A DNA stretch of 37,007 bases, from assembly GCF_003144325.1 (NCBI RefSeq), contig NZ_PENS01000021.1, positions 1 through 37,007 on the forward strand. The letters run 5' to 3'. This DNA comes from Proteus terrae (lineage in GTDB: Bacteria > Pseudomonadota > Gammaproteobacteria > Enterobacterales > Enterobacteriaceae). Shown here piece after piece: positions 1-7,013 of this stretch. The position numbers were made by a program, and so were the translations under genes. The notes under the pieces are model-generated. The model was not told where the DNA came from. It was given only the letters and a program-made list of their open reading frames with translations, and made no database searches. The stretch's first letter is position 1. Every line of letters begins with the position of its first letter.

Positions 1-115
1 CCAAAGTAGCAAAGACACTTAGCTTGAACGAAGAGAAAGCAGCGTCATTTAGGCGCAGTCGGTAATAAGCCCTTATAGGGCAAGAGCAAACCACCCGTTT
101 TACGGGTGGTTATGA
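1..115 (+). mobile_element. Probable right end of an IS200/IS605-type (TnpB) element, partial
   Basis: The window opens inside coding-like sequence. One frame (bases 3-65) is open and ends at TAA with a basic tail (FRRSR); another ends at TAG at 20-22. A short GC-rich inverted repeat (AGCCCTTATAGGGC) and then a strong hairpin at 90-110 follow. Subterminal hairpins just inside the end, after a tnpB-like reading frame, are typical of IS200/IS605 elements, which have no terminal inverted repeats or target duplications. The reading frame of the neighbouring bpX-like gene stops inside this hairpin, as expected if the element inserted there. The transposase itself lies outside the window, so the assignment rests on structure and on the truncated neighbour, not on a recognised protein. 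Confidence 0.4.
90..110. repeat. GC-rich hairpin at element end
   Basis: Perfect 9-bp inverted repeat (ACCACCCGT, 90-98, and ACGGGTGGT, 102-110) with a 3-base loop. Its stem is nearly the same as that of the hairpin at 36943-36961 near the other end of the window, in the same orientation. It contains the stop codon (100-102) of the truncated minus-strand gene at 100-318. Confidence 0.75.
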
Positions 116-318
116 TTTTCAGTGAAACAGAGAACATCCCCTTGTTCAAATCGATAAATACGACAATTAGCTTGCCAATGTTTTATTAAATAAGTCAGCC
201 GTTGCGTCTCGTTAAACCAGTCATTTGGTAGCCATAAACCTTCGATTTGACGATATCCCAATAACATAGGATGACGAATATAATCGTTATGCATTTTGGG
301 TGTCACCTTCTTGTCCAA
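100..318 (-). pseudogene. Truncated last gene of a MoxR-vWA-bpX operon (bpX-like N-terminus)
   Basis: This 72-residue frame begins at ATG 318, overlaps the end of the upstream gene by 32 bases, and so is translationally coupled to it. It contains a compact motif (LWLPNDWF, then a YRFEQGDVLCF strand) that resembles the start of the terminal bpX component of MoxR-vWA-beta-propeller operons. The family label is from memory and tentative. The last residues (NHP) and the stop are encoded inside the hairpin of the adjoining IS-like element, so the rest of the gene has almost certainly been displaced or lost. Normal family members should be considerably longer than 72 residues. It could instead be a genuine tiny protein, but a stop inside a transposon-type hairpin argues against that. 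Confidence 0.55.
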
Positions 319-1540
319 TGGTATAAAGATTTAGGCGCAATTGTTTTTGGTATACGTCATAAACAACGACTTGAGCATGATCCGTTAATGCAGCAAACAG
401 GCCTTGAGATGGGCTAAATGAGTAACGTGTAAACGGATTATCTGTACGATATAAGATTTCTATCTCGCCTTTTGAATAACTGGCAATATTTCGTTTGTTA
501 GGGCTTATCATCAAAATATTTAAGGTGGTTAAATCTTTTTCTATAGAGTCATCGAGTGTTGGATAAAAAAGCCCTATTCCTTGCCATCCTTGAGGTAAGT
601 TTATTTGATAGCCATAAACCTCATCAATTTCCATATTATAAACATGCCAACTTTGTCGATTAGCGCCTAATGAAATAGCACAAGAGATTGATTTAGAACC
701 ATTGGTATATTTATGGTGATAGGCAAATAATGCAACTCTTTGATAGGAAATAAATTGAGTAAAATAGAGACGATGTTGGTATTTCTTTTGAGAAAAGTTT
801 GCACCAGTGACCATTTGGACTAATTCACTACTGCTATTGAGATAAATATACACAAGTAGGTTGTCTGCTATTTTCTCTATACCAAGGACTTTCTCTTCAA
901 CAAGTTTAAAGCTGTTTTTTTCTTCAGCATAAATATTGGATGAGAAAGCGACTAGCCGTCTTGATCTATCATGAACAAATAAACTGGAATATTCCTTATT
1001 TGATAAATAAGCACTGGCAAGTGTATTACCTCGCCCAATACCTGCTGAAAACTCCTCATCGGAAGGTCGAGGTATATAAGAGAGTTTGGGTAATTGCCAA
1101 AAATAGAGGCCATTGTTATTTGAAAGCAACGCCCCTACCTTTTTTCCGTGACACTGTAACGCCAAAATAGTGTGACCATCAGGATATATTTGGTATACAA
1201 ACGGTTTTTTAAGCGGACTGTTTTGATTCGATCTATTGAGCTGTGGAATTTTAATAACCACTAACCCAGGTTTACCTAATAAAGTGACTCCCACCACGCC
1301 ACCATGAAATGAGATAATGGGTGAAAACATCAGTGATATCTTGTGTTCATGTTGATGCGTATTTTGCGCTGACGGCGGTCTTATTTGCCCTTTTAATATT
1401 TGTGAACTTAGGGCTCTAGGCGGCGTTGGTAATACAATATGGCGTTGAAAATGGGGGGTGCGAATTTTGACATCAATCGTTTTATTGAAACAGTCATCTG
1501 CCGTTAATTCGATATGATGGCTTGATGCAATTTGTTTCAA
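287..1540 (-). CDS. Beta-propeller (bpX-like) half of a split vWA-propeller protein
   Basis: A 417-residue frame made of many short hydrophobic beta-strand segments, such as ISFHGGVVGVTLLG, GHTILALQCHG and LFAALTDHAQVVVYDVYQ, a pattern typical of beta-propeller blades. The only start offered is TTG at 1540, without a clear ribosome binding site. The frame is open without interruption back to 1618, directly after the TGA (1619-1621) that ends the upstream vWA frame, and it is in the same frame. The 26 codons between read sensibly (for example EIWLITGAHQQP), so this is best seen as the C-terminal two-thirds of one ~632-residue protein whose gene (287-2185) carries a nonsense codon. The fusion of vWA and propeller matches the architecture of MoxR-vWA-bpX ternary systems, thought to act in NTP-dependent conflict or stress responses. 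It may be untranslated unless readthrough or reinitiation occurs. Confidence 0.6.
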   Translation of the reverse strand: MKQIASSHHIELTADDCFNKTIDVKIRTPHFQRHIVLPTPPRALSSQILKGQIRPPSAQNTHQHEHKISLMFSPIISFHGGVVGVTLLGKPGLVVIKIPQLNRSNQNSPLKKPFVYQIYPDGHTILALQCHGKKVGALLSNNNGLYFWQLPKLSYIPRPSDEEFSAGIGRGNTLASAYLSNKEYSSLFVHDRSRRLVAFSSNIYAEEKNSFKLVEEKVLGIEKIADNLLVYIYLNSSSELVQMVTGANFSQKKYQHRLYFTQFISYQRVALFAYHHKYTNGSKSISCAISLGANRQSWHVYNMEIDEVYGYQINLPQGWQGIGLFYPTLDDSIEKDLTTLNILMISPNKRNIASYSKGEIEILYRTDNPFTRYSFSPSQGLFAALTDHAQVVVYDVYQKQLRLNLYTIGQEGDTQNA

Positions 1541-1618
1541 TATAGGTTGTTGATGAGCTCCTGTAATTAACCAAATCTCGCCATTTTGTACATCAGTGTC
1601 TTCGGCAATAACGTTTTG

Positions 1619-1621
1619 TCA
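1619..1621 (-). other. In-frame TGA splitting the vWA-propeller gene
   Basis: TGA separates two frames in the same phase: the distance from 1621 to 1540 is exactly 27 codons and no other stop lies between. The mRNA context is CAU UGA CAA. UGA followed by C is the leakiest stop context known in bacteria, so low-level readthrough is possible, but a point nonsense mutation is the simpler reading. No selenocysteine insertion hairpin was identified. Confidence 0.75.
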
Positions 1622-2185
1622 ATGCGCGATATTTTCTTTTAAAACAGGTGAATAAGTCCGGCGTGTCAATAATTCGCGTAGATCGTTTATGGTGTTTAGT
1701 GGCATTAATGGAATGATTGATTGCAAAGTTCCCCACATTAATGTGCAACCTGCTTTTTCTGCTCGTTGTGCCAATATAATAAGCATTGCAATATGCACTA
1801 AGCGGCATTCACCCAGTTGTGAAATACCGGTATCAAAAAGCACAGTGATCTGATTTAAAGATTGTTGAGATTTATAGTTTGGTGCTAAAAAGAGATGTTC
1901 TGCATTAATGGCTCGTCTCATAAATTCATCAGGTACTTCATCAGCCATTAACCATTCACTAAGTAGCAGGTTCTGATAATTCCCTTTACGCTGAATTTGC
2001 CCTATCCCATCTTGTTCAGGTAAGCCACCGAGTTGTTTTCCCTGTACAGGGCCTAATACACGACTTAGGCGTTGTAATAGATCAGAAAATGCAGGAATTA
2101 ATTCGGGATCTAACCAGCTAAGCCAAGTTTGCCAAGGTTGTAGCGCTTCGGGCAACGATGTAGGTTGTGTTGTGGGTAATGACAT
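1619..2185 (-). CDS. vWA-domain N-terminal half of a split vWA-propeller protein
   Basis: A 188-residue product starting at ATG 2185 behind an AAGGAT ribosome binding site. Residues ~70-105 carry the signature SEWLM..EVPDEFMRRA....HLFL seen before the vWA fold in MoxR-associated proteins. Residues ~113-155 look like the first vWA strand and helix, with a degenerate MIDAS sequence DTGIS starting at Asp118 (the classic DxSxS has Ser where this has Gly), followed by a WGTLQ strand. The frame stops at TGA 1619, and the same frame then continues into the propeller half. The gene lies 33 bases downstream of the bpX2-like gene in the same operon. A vWA protein would normally partner the MoxR ATPase. 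The truncated product lacks much of the vWA fold and the whole propeller. Confidence 0.65.
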   Translation of the reverse strand: MSLPTTQPTSLPEALQPWQTWLSWLDPELIPAFSDLLQRLSRVLGPVQGKQLGGLPEQDGIGQIQRKGNYQNLLLSEWLMADEVPDEFMRRAINAEHLFLAPNYKSQQSLNQITVLFDTGISQLGECRLVHIAMLIILAQRAEKAGCTLMWGTLQSIIPLMPLNTINDLRELLTRRTYSPVLKENIAH

Positions 2186-2218
2186 GATGATAAACCGATC
2201 CTTGTATCACATTATATT

Positions 2219-2647
2219 TCACTCAAAACACAATTGGGTGAGTGTATCTCGTAGCATTGGTGTTAACGTCCACTGATTATCTAAAGGGATCACTGTTTGA
2301 GGTGATGGTAAAAGTAATAGTGGTTGGCGTTTAAAATGCTGTACTAAGGCTTGCTCCACCAGCCCATAAGGTAATAAAAGCTGTTGATGTATAGGGAGCC
2401 ATAATTTTGCTGTTTCAGTAAATGGTGCAATTAGCGTTATATTTTCAGCCCAAGGTAAATCAGTCTGTTTTCCTAGCACAATAAGCCGATGTTGACTGGT
2501 GATCACTTTTAACCGTTGTTGCTGAACATCAGTCAAATGAATAATACGTTCAATAAGCTGTTTAGCCGTTATACCTGTTGCAAACACTCCTAGTGGTTTA
2601 GGAGGTGCTGTATTAGGTTGCCAAGTCAGTGGAAATGTTAGACTCAT
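2219..2647 (-). CDS. Small bpX2-like component of a MoxR ternary system
   Basis: A 142-residue protein whose ATG overlaps the stop of the MoxR gene (ATGA, 2644-2647), so the two are translationally coupled. It has no signal peptide or membrane segment. The middle carries RLIVLGKQTDLPWAENITLI, a hydrophobic strand followed by the LPW motif that I associate with the bpX2 domain found next to MoxR ATPases; a second strand (KLWLPIHQQLLLPYGLVEQAL) follows. The function of bpX2 is not established; as a neighbour of MoxR and vWA it is inferred to be a structural or adaptor component. The identification is by motif memory and position and could be wrong in detail. Confidence 0.6.
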   Translation of the reverse strand: MSLTFPLTWQPNTAPPKPLGVFATGITAKQLIERIIHLTDVQQQRLKVITSQHRLIVLGKQTDLPWAENITLIAPFTETAKLWLPIHQQLLLPYGLVEQALVQHFKRQPLLLLPSPQTVIPLDNQWTLTPMLRDTLTQLCFE

Positions 2648-3762
2648 AATAAGTGACTAAACTGTATCGCTAATTGTGTACGTAATTTGGCAAGCTCTTC
2701 ACTTAACATCTCTGTTGAGAAATTGGCATCTATTTCTCGTAACGTCAGCTCAATATCCGCTTTAGATACAGGCTCTGCATTTAGAACATTAGTTGCTCTT
2801 TCAATTAAACGGTTCATACGAGATTGAGGTTGTAATGTCGCCTCTTCTACTGAACTAAATAATCGAGAATTCATTGAAAATGAGAGTTCTTGTCGTAAGA
2901 TTTCACGTCCTTGTAGCTGAGCATCTTCAGTAGGTAGTACATACAGTAAAGGCCAGAGATCTTGTTGTGTCGCAATCTCTCTATTATTGAGTACGGTTGC
3001 GGCAGCAATAAGACGCTGAACACGAACAATACGTCTATCTGAAAGTGTGATGCCTGCATGCCTTAATGAACGTACAGCATTAGCAAGCAACGGTCTAACT
3101 TGTGTTAAATCGACATTTTTAACCGCAAGGTGTAATTCGTCTAATTGAGCAATATCGAGCTGAGCTGAAAGTTGAGTCAGGCTTGAAGCCCATCCGCCTT
3201 CAAGCATGGCTTCTAATTGGTGATCGGGTACGGAATCAATAAAAAGATGAATAAGAAAGCGATCTGAGAATGCAGCGAGGTTCGGATCATCAGGCAAACT
3301 ATTAGCAGCACCAATACATACTTTTAATGGACTAATAATATCGGTATGACCACGTTTAAATCGACGCTCATTTAAAATACCTAATAAGGTATTTAAAATT
3401 GCAGTCGACCCCAGAAAAACCTCATCAAGAAAAACAATATCCGCTTCAGGTAACATCCCTGTGATATCGGTTTCAACTTTACCTTCTTTTAGTTTTTTGA
3501 GATCTACGGCACCAAATAACTCTGAAGGTTCAGTAAAACGCCCTACAAGGTATTCAAAATAACGTCCGCCCAATGTTTGAGAAACTCTGCGGACAACCGC
3601 ACTTTTCGCTGTACCTGGAGGGCCGATAACAAGCAAATGTTCATGAGCAACTGCGGCTAAAATAACTAGTTCAGCAAGTTGCTCGCGTCCAACCATACCT
3701 TGTGTTGAGCATTGTATAGCTTTACGAATATTATCGATAATTCCATTTATATTTGATGTCAT
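2644..3762 (-). CDS. MoxR/RavA-like AAA+ ATPase
   Basis: AAA+ ATPase of the MoxR family, ~372 residues. Counting from the ATG at 3762, Walker A is GPPGTAKS at residues ~47-54, Walker B is IVFLDEVF at ~105-112, followed by a sensor-1 segment (CIGAANSLP) and an arginine-finger-type SDRF. The segment FEYLVGRFTEPSELFG and the ILNTLLGILNERRF helix are typical of the RavA-type subgroup. A helical lid follows (residues ~240-300). A GTG at 3774 would add four residues; neither start has a convincing ribosome binding site. MoxR ATPases remodel partner complexes and usually work with a vWA protein, here encoded two genes downstream. It heads the four-gene minus-strand operon and appears intact, unlike its downstream partners. 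Confidence 0.9.
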   Translation of the reverse strand: MTSNINGIIDNIRKAIQCSTQGMVGREQLAELVILAAVAHEHLLVIGPPGTAKSAVVRRVSQTLGGRYFEYLVGRFTEPSELFGAVDLKKLKEGKVETDITGMLPEADIVFLDEVFLGSTAILNTLLGILNERRFKRGHTDIISPLKVCIGAANSLPDDPNLAAFSDRFLIHLFIDSVPDHQLEAMLEGGWASSLTQLSAQLDIAQLDELHLAVKNVDLTQVRPLLANAVRSLRHAGITLSDRRIVRVQRLIAAATVLNNREIATQQDLWPLLYVLPTEDAQLQGREILRQELSFSMNSRLFSSVEEATLQPQSRMNRLIERATNVLNAEPVSKADIELTLREIDANFSTEMLSEELAKLRTQLAIQFSHLL

Positions 3763-3863
3763 ATGGTTACGCACAAATTAAGAGTTTAACGGCGAGATAC
3801 TTGTATTATGTAAGTTTTTATTTTCTGACTCAACTCCTCAATCAACGAAAAGCATTTATTTCA

Positions 3864-3998
3864 TTAACGTGATTTTCTTCTTTCGGTTGCAATATCAAAT
3901 GCCAAGCTTCTTAAATTAGGTGAATGATTGATTAATGCGCGATGTGTTGATGCTTGGCTAATAAAGGCAAGCTCTCTCCCCAAGGATGCTGATAGCGA
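3864..3998 (-). pseudogene. Short coding remnant upstream of the MoxR gene
   Basis: An open frame of 44 codons with no start ends at TAA (3864-3866) and encodes a plausible C-terminal tail with segments such as LAFISQASTHRAL and LRSLAFDIATERRK. An overlapping second frame read from the same strand (from about 4015) encodes SPIIRDRYQHPWG before running into a stop. The two could be joined by a small frameshift into the tail of one lost protein. Family not recognised. With no start codon and no complete domain this is treated as debris and could be chance. Confidence 0.25.
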
Positions 3999-4019
3999 TC
4001 ACGTATAATAGGGCTAGCC

Positions 4020-4057
4020 AAAATAGAAATATAAATTGCTATTTATATTTCTATTTT
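4020..4057. terminator. 17-bp perfect AT-rich hairpin, likely terminator
   Basis: Arms 4020-4036 and 4041-4057 are perfectly complementary around a TGCT loop. It lies just downstream of the GIY-YIG gene (stop at 4073) on the minus strand. The stem is very AT-rich and lacks the usual GC core, so termination efficiency is uncertain. Confidence 0.5.
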
Positions 4058-4072
4058 ATTCTTTATCTGAAA

Positions 4073-4861
4073 TTAGTTGTTTTTTCCAACTCTGACAAAT
4101 GGACTACTATAACTACGGTTATAATTGATTACTTTTCCAACATAGCGATCGCGAATATCTTGAGGTGCTTTTCGACCTATAAATTCCCAACGTTCACTAG
4201 GTAATTTTATTGTGCGAGTAAAGTATTCTTGTGTTCCAGCTTTTACCCATCCGTGAATTTCGTATACTTCCTTAACAATATTATTATATGTAGCATAAGC
4301 ATACTTTACAGATTCATCATTTCTTGGTGGATTATGCCACACACCTCTGGTTGCCTCGAATAATTGAAGATCAGTCATACCAAATTTATAAAGTTTATTT
4401 AAAATAAAAACTAAACCACTGTGTTCAGGTGAAACATCAACATCTTCACGAGAATAAATGGATTGTATTTCTTCTATTGTTAACCTGCCTTGTCTTTTGT
4501 AGGTTTCATTATTGCTACTGCTTTTTCCATTAATTTTATTAGTCAAAAGGTCAATACCAATTAAATCTAAGCAAGTCCGTTCGACCATATATGCACTATC
4601 TGAGTTATTAATCCCATGACACAAGATATCAATACCAAGCATATTGTTTTTTTGTAATTCAATGATTTTTTGTGTTTTTTCATCTAATTCATCGCCACTT
4701 TCCTTCATTTTTTCGGCTTCAGCAATGTGGGTAAGACAACGAGAATTTTTCCCTTTTCCAATATAAAATGGTATACGACGGGTCCCATTTACTTCACAAA
4801 GGGCATACACATAGTAATCAATTTCATTCAATGTTTTTTTGTACTTATTAAATTCTTTCAT
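4073..4861 (-). CDS. GIY-YIG nuclease-domain protein (LEM-3-like type)
   Basis: A 262-residue protein with an N-terminal GIY-YIG fold: YYVYAL (residues ~16-21), FYIGKGK (32-38), Arg41 and His45, and a downstream Glu (about 94, in MVERTC) in the position of the metal-binding glutamate. The wide spacing between the first two motifs and the FYIGKG form match the LEM-3-like subgroup rather than the UvrC or Slx1 type. The rest (residues ~125-262) is unrecognised, mixed alpha/beta, with a GWVKAGTQEYF and RKAPQDIRDRYVG region suggestive of a second nucleic-acid or protein-binding domain. It stands alone, on the strand of the decaying MoxR operon, in AT-rich flanks. It could be a solitary nuclease of a mobile or defence module; no methylase or integrase neighbour is visible. 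Confidence 0.8.
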   Translation of the reverse strand: MKEFNKYKKTLNEIDYYVYALCEVNGTRRIPFYIGKGKNSRCLTHIAEAEKMKESGDELDEKTQKIIELQKNNMLGIDILCHGINNSDSAYMVERTCLDLIGIDLLTNKINGKSSSNNETYKRQGRLTIEEIQSIYSREDVDVSPEHSGLVFILNKLYKFGMTDLQLFEATRGVWHNPPRNDESVKYAYATYNNIVKEVYEIHGWVKAGTQEYFTRTIKLPSERWEFIGRKAPQDIRDRYVGKVINYNRSYSSPFVRVGKNN

Positions 4862-5318
4862 TTTTATTTCCAGCGCTATAAAAATTTATTTATATAATAT
4901 ATTTCTATTTTTAATGGATGGATTATGTAGTATAAATAACGGCTATTGCTTTAATCATTTAATTTAATAAATATGAGGTAATAATAATTATATTTTTATA
5001 TGTTTGAAATAATCGTTCATTTTTCAATGGGCGGGAGTTTTCCTTCTATAGTAAATAATTCATTATGCGATGAAACAATGAATTTATTACAACTATTTAT
5101 GATTTTTTATGATTTTTAATTAATAAGAGAAACCCCCGTTTCTGACTATCTGTTTGCTTATAGTTTTCCAAAACAAACAAATGGGAAATTTTTTATATTA
5201 CGAGCCATGCTGGGTAACAACGCATTATCTCTATTTTATTCAGTCCATTTTATTGCCACTCTCACAGCTTTCTTGTACTCTGCATCGCTTCTTCTATTTC
5301 ATTGTAGGTAAAATAGTA
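4862..5318. other. AT-rich intergenic region without a gene
   Basis: This gap separates the GIY-YIG gene and the VF530-family gene, which diverge. It is very AT-rich. The only structure seen is a small hairpin (AGAAAC/GTTTCT, 5128-5143) with a CCCC loop. Promoters for both flanking genes must lie here, but no -35/-10 pair stood out. A leftward extension of the downstream frame to a TTG at 5154 is not credible as coding. Confidence 0.5.
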
Positions 5319-5609
5319 ATGACCGGACACGTTTCTAAAGATCCTTTGCATGGCGTTACTCTCGAAATGCAAATAAATGCGCTGGTGGCTAAATATGGCT
5401 GGGCTAAATTAGGTCAACTCATCAAAATTAACTGCTTTAGAAGTGATCCTAGCGTGAAATCAAGTTTAAAATTTTTGCGCAGAACCCCTTGGGCACGTGC
5501 TGAAGTAGAAGCACTTTATCTTGATTCCCTCGAAGCTGATATTGATGATGTGATTGAAGTTGTTGATCACCCTGATTGTGATCCTTGGGCGAATAGCCGT
5601 AGAAAGTAA
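5319..5609 (+). CDS. VF530-family (DUF2132) small DNA-binding-type protein
   Basis: A 96-residue protein starting at the ATG at 5319. The frame is open further upstream to a TTG at 5154, but that extension is composed of low-complexity aromatic and hydrophobic residues and has no ribosome binding site, while the family begins where this ATG lies. The core is [22 protein letters not shown] followed by [14 protein letters not shown], the hallmark of the VF530/COG4628 family. Members are small helical proteins annotated as DNA-binding on structural grounds; the cellular role is unknown. The acidic tail ([20 protein letters not shown]) is longer than the minimal domain. Monocistronic; it converges with xylR. 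Confidence 0.85.
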   Translation: MTGHVSKDPLHGVTLEMQINALVAKYGWAKLGQLIKINCFRSDPSVKSSLKFLRRTPWARAEVEALYLDSLEADIDDVIEVVDHPDCDPWANSRRK

Positions 5610-5658
5610 AATTCAATTAATTATAAATATGATGTGACATATAGACATATATTGGTAT

Positions 5659-6825
5659 TCACTCATCCCTAAACTCTTTCGGCGTCATACCAAATTCTTT
5701 TTTAAAGATAGAGTAAAAATATTGCAATGAAGGATAGCCACACATCACTGATATTTCTTGGATTGCGAGTGTTGTGGTGGCTAATAAATTTTGAGCGCGT
5801 TTGAGTTTCTCTTCATAAATAACGGTATGAATTGTCTTGCCGATCTCCTTTTTAAACCGTTGCTCTAAATTAGAACGCGACATATTAACCGCATCTAAAA
5901 CTTGCTCTGTTTTTATCCCTTTGCAGGCATTGTAATAAATATAATGCATGGCTTGCACAACGGTAGGATCGTTAAATGAGTGAAAATCGGTTGAGCGACG
6001 TTCGACTATTTTAACAGGTGGAACTAACACTCTTTGTTGTTTATTGGTTGGTTGCCCTTCCAGCGTTTGATGTAATATTTTGGCTGCTAAATACCCCATT
6101 TGTCGTGAACCTTGCACAACAGAAGATAATGCAATGCGAGATAAATAACGTGTCATATCTTCATCATCAATACCGATAATGCTTATTTCTTCAGGAACAT
6201 TAATATTTAAATTGTCGCAAACTTGCAGTAAGTGTCGTGCTCTTGCATCAGTGACCGCAATAATTCCAGTTTGTGGTGGTAAAGTTTGTATCCAATCGGA
6301 TAAACGATTTTGCGCGTGTTGCCAATTCTCTTGTGTAATATCCATGCCGTTATAAATGATACCCGGATATTTTTCGCTGGTGACTAATTGTCGAAATGCA
6401 TGCTCTCGTTCATTCGACCAATGAGGATGATCTTTTGCTGGTAAACCATAAAATGCAAAGTGTTTAAGCCCTTTTTGTTTTAAATGTAAAAAGGCTTGTT
6501 GAACTAATTCATAATTATCAGTGGCGATATAAGGAACGGGAGGATAATTTTCTTCTTGATGATAAGAGCCTCCGACACCAATAACCGTTAATGGTGATTG
6601 GCTTAAATGCTTAGCAATAATCGGATCATCAAAATCAGCAATAATACCATCACAAACCCAATGGTTTATATTATCAAGCCGAGTGCGAAAATCTTCTTCA
6701 ATAAATACATCCCAATGGCACTGTGATGCCTGAAGATACTCTCCAACACCCTCAACCACTTGTCGGTCATAGACTTTATTAGCGTTGAATAACAGCACAA
6801 TACGAAAGTATTTATCTTTTTTCAT
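5659..6825 (-). CDS. xylR: XylR, xylose operon activator
   Basis: A 388-residue regulator, close to the ~392 residues of E. coli XylR, with the same two-part layout. Residues ~1-275 form a LacI/ribose-binding-protein-type sensor fold (RIVLLFNANKVYDRQVVEGVGEY at the start, VPEEISIIGIDDED near 215), which binds xylose. Residues ~285-388 are an AraC-type double helix-turn-helix (MSRSNLEQRFKKEIG and IQEISVMCGYPSLQYFYSIFKKEFGMTPKEFR). In E. coli XylR activates xylA and xylF promoters together with CRP. Here it is divergent from malY-nhaC-xylA-xylB with a CRP site in the shared promoter region, so it almost certainly controls that operon. XylR half-sites were not confidently located. Confidence 0.95.
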   Translation of the reverse strand: MKKDKYFRIVLLFNANKVYDRQVVEGVGEYLQASQCHWDVFIEEDFRTRLDNINHWVCDGIIADFDDPIIAKHLSQSPLTVIGVGGSYHQEENYPPVPYIATDNYELVQQAFLHLKQKGLKHFAFYGLPAKDHPHWSNEREHAFRQLVTSEKYPGIIYNGMDITQENWQHAQNRLSDWIQTLPPQTGIIAVTDARARHLLQVCDNLNINVPEEISIIGIDDEDMTRYLSRIALSSVVQGSRQMGYLAAKILHQTLEGQPTNKQQRVLVPPVKIVERRSTDFHSFNDPTVVQAMHYIYYNACKGIKTEQVLDAVNMSRSNLEQRFKKEIGKTIHTVIYEEKLKRAQNLLATTTLAIQEISVMCGYPSLQYFYSIFKKEFGMTPKEFRDE

Positions 6826-6898
6826 TTTACTCTACCTAATTATCCAGCTAGGCATTAAACCACAGCTTTAATTTTGCTAGAACTTGCTTTCATCGCTA

Positions 6899-6914
6899 TG
6901 TGATTACTATCACA
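6899..6914. promoter_or_regulatory. CRP (cAMP receptor protein) binding site
   Basis: TGTGA-N6-TCACA, an exact match to the CRP core consensus, centred in the 188-base region between the divergent xylR and malY starts. CRP control of xylose genes is established in E. coli; here the site could serve both directions. Confidence 0.85.
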
Positions 6915-7013
6915 CAAGCCAAATTTCGTAATAGCAAAGTAAAAAATAGGAATAACCAATGTTAATCACAACGAGTATTTTGTTTTTAAACACGGTTGCC
7001 GAGGAGATTTTTC

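Noticed and set aside
940-1170. A 76-codon plus-strand frame inside the propeller gene
   Set aside because: It lies antisense to the beta-propeller coding region, which has the better protein-like composition; no ribosome binding site.
5154-5318. N-terminal extension of the VF530-family gene to a TTG start
   Set aside because: The added 55 residues are low-quality aromatic and hydrophobic sequence without a ribosome binding site; the family begins at the ATG at 5319.
6996-7013. TTG start giving a longer MalY-like protein
   Set aside because: The GAGGAG ribosome binding site lies between this TTG and the ATG at 7014, so the ATG is the real start.
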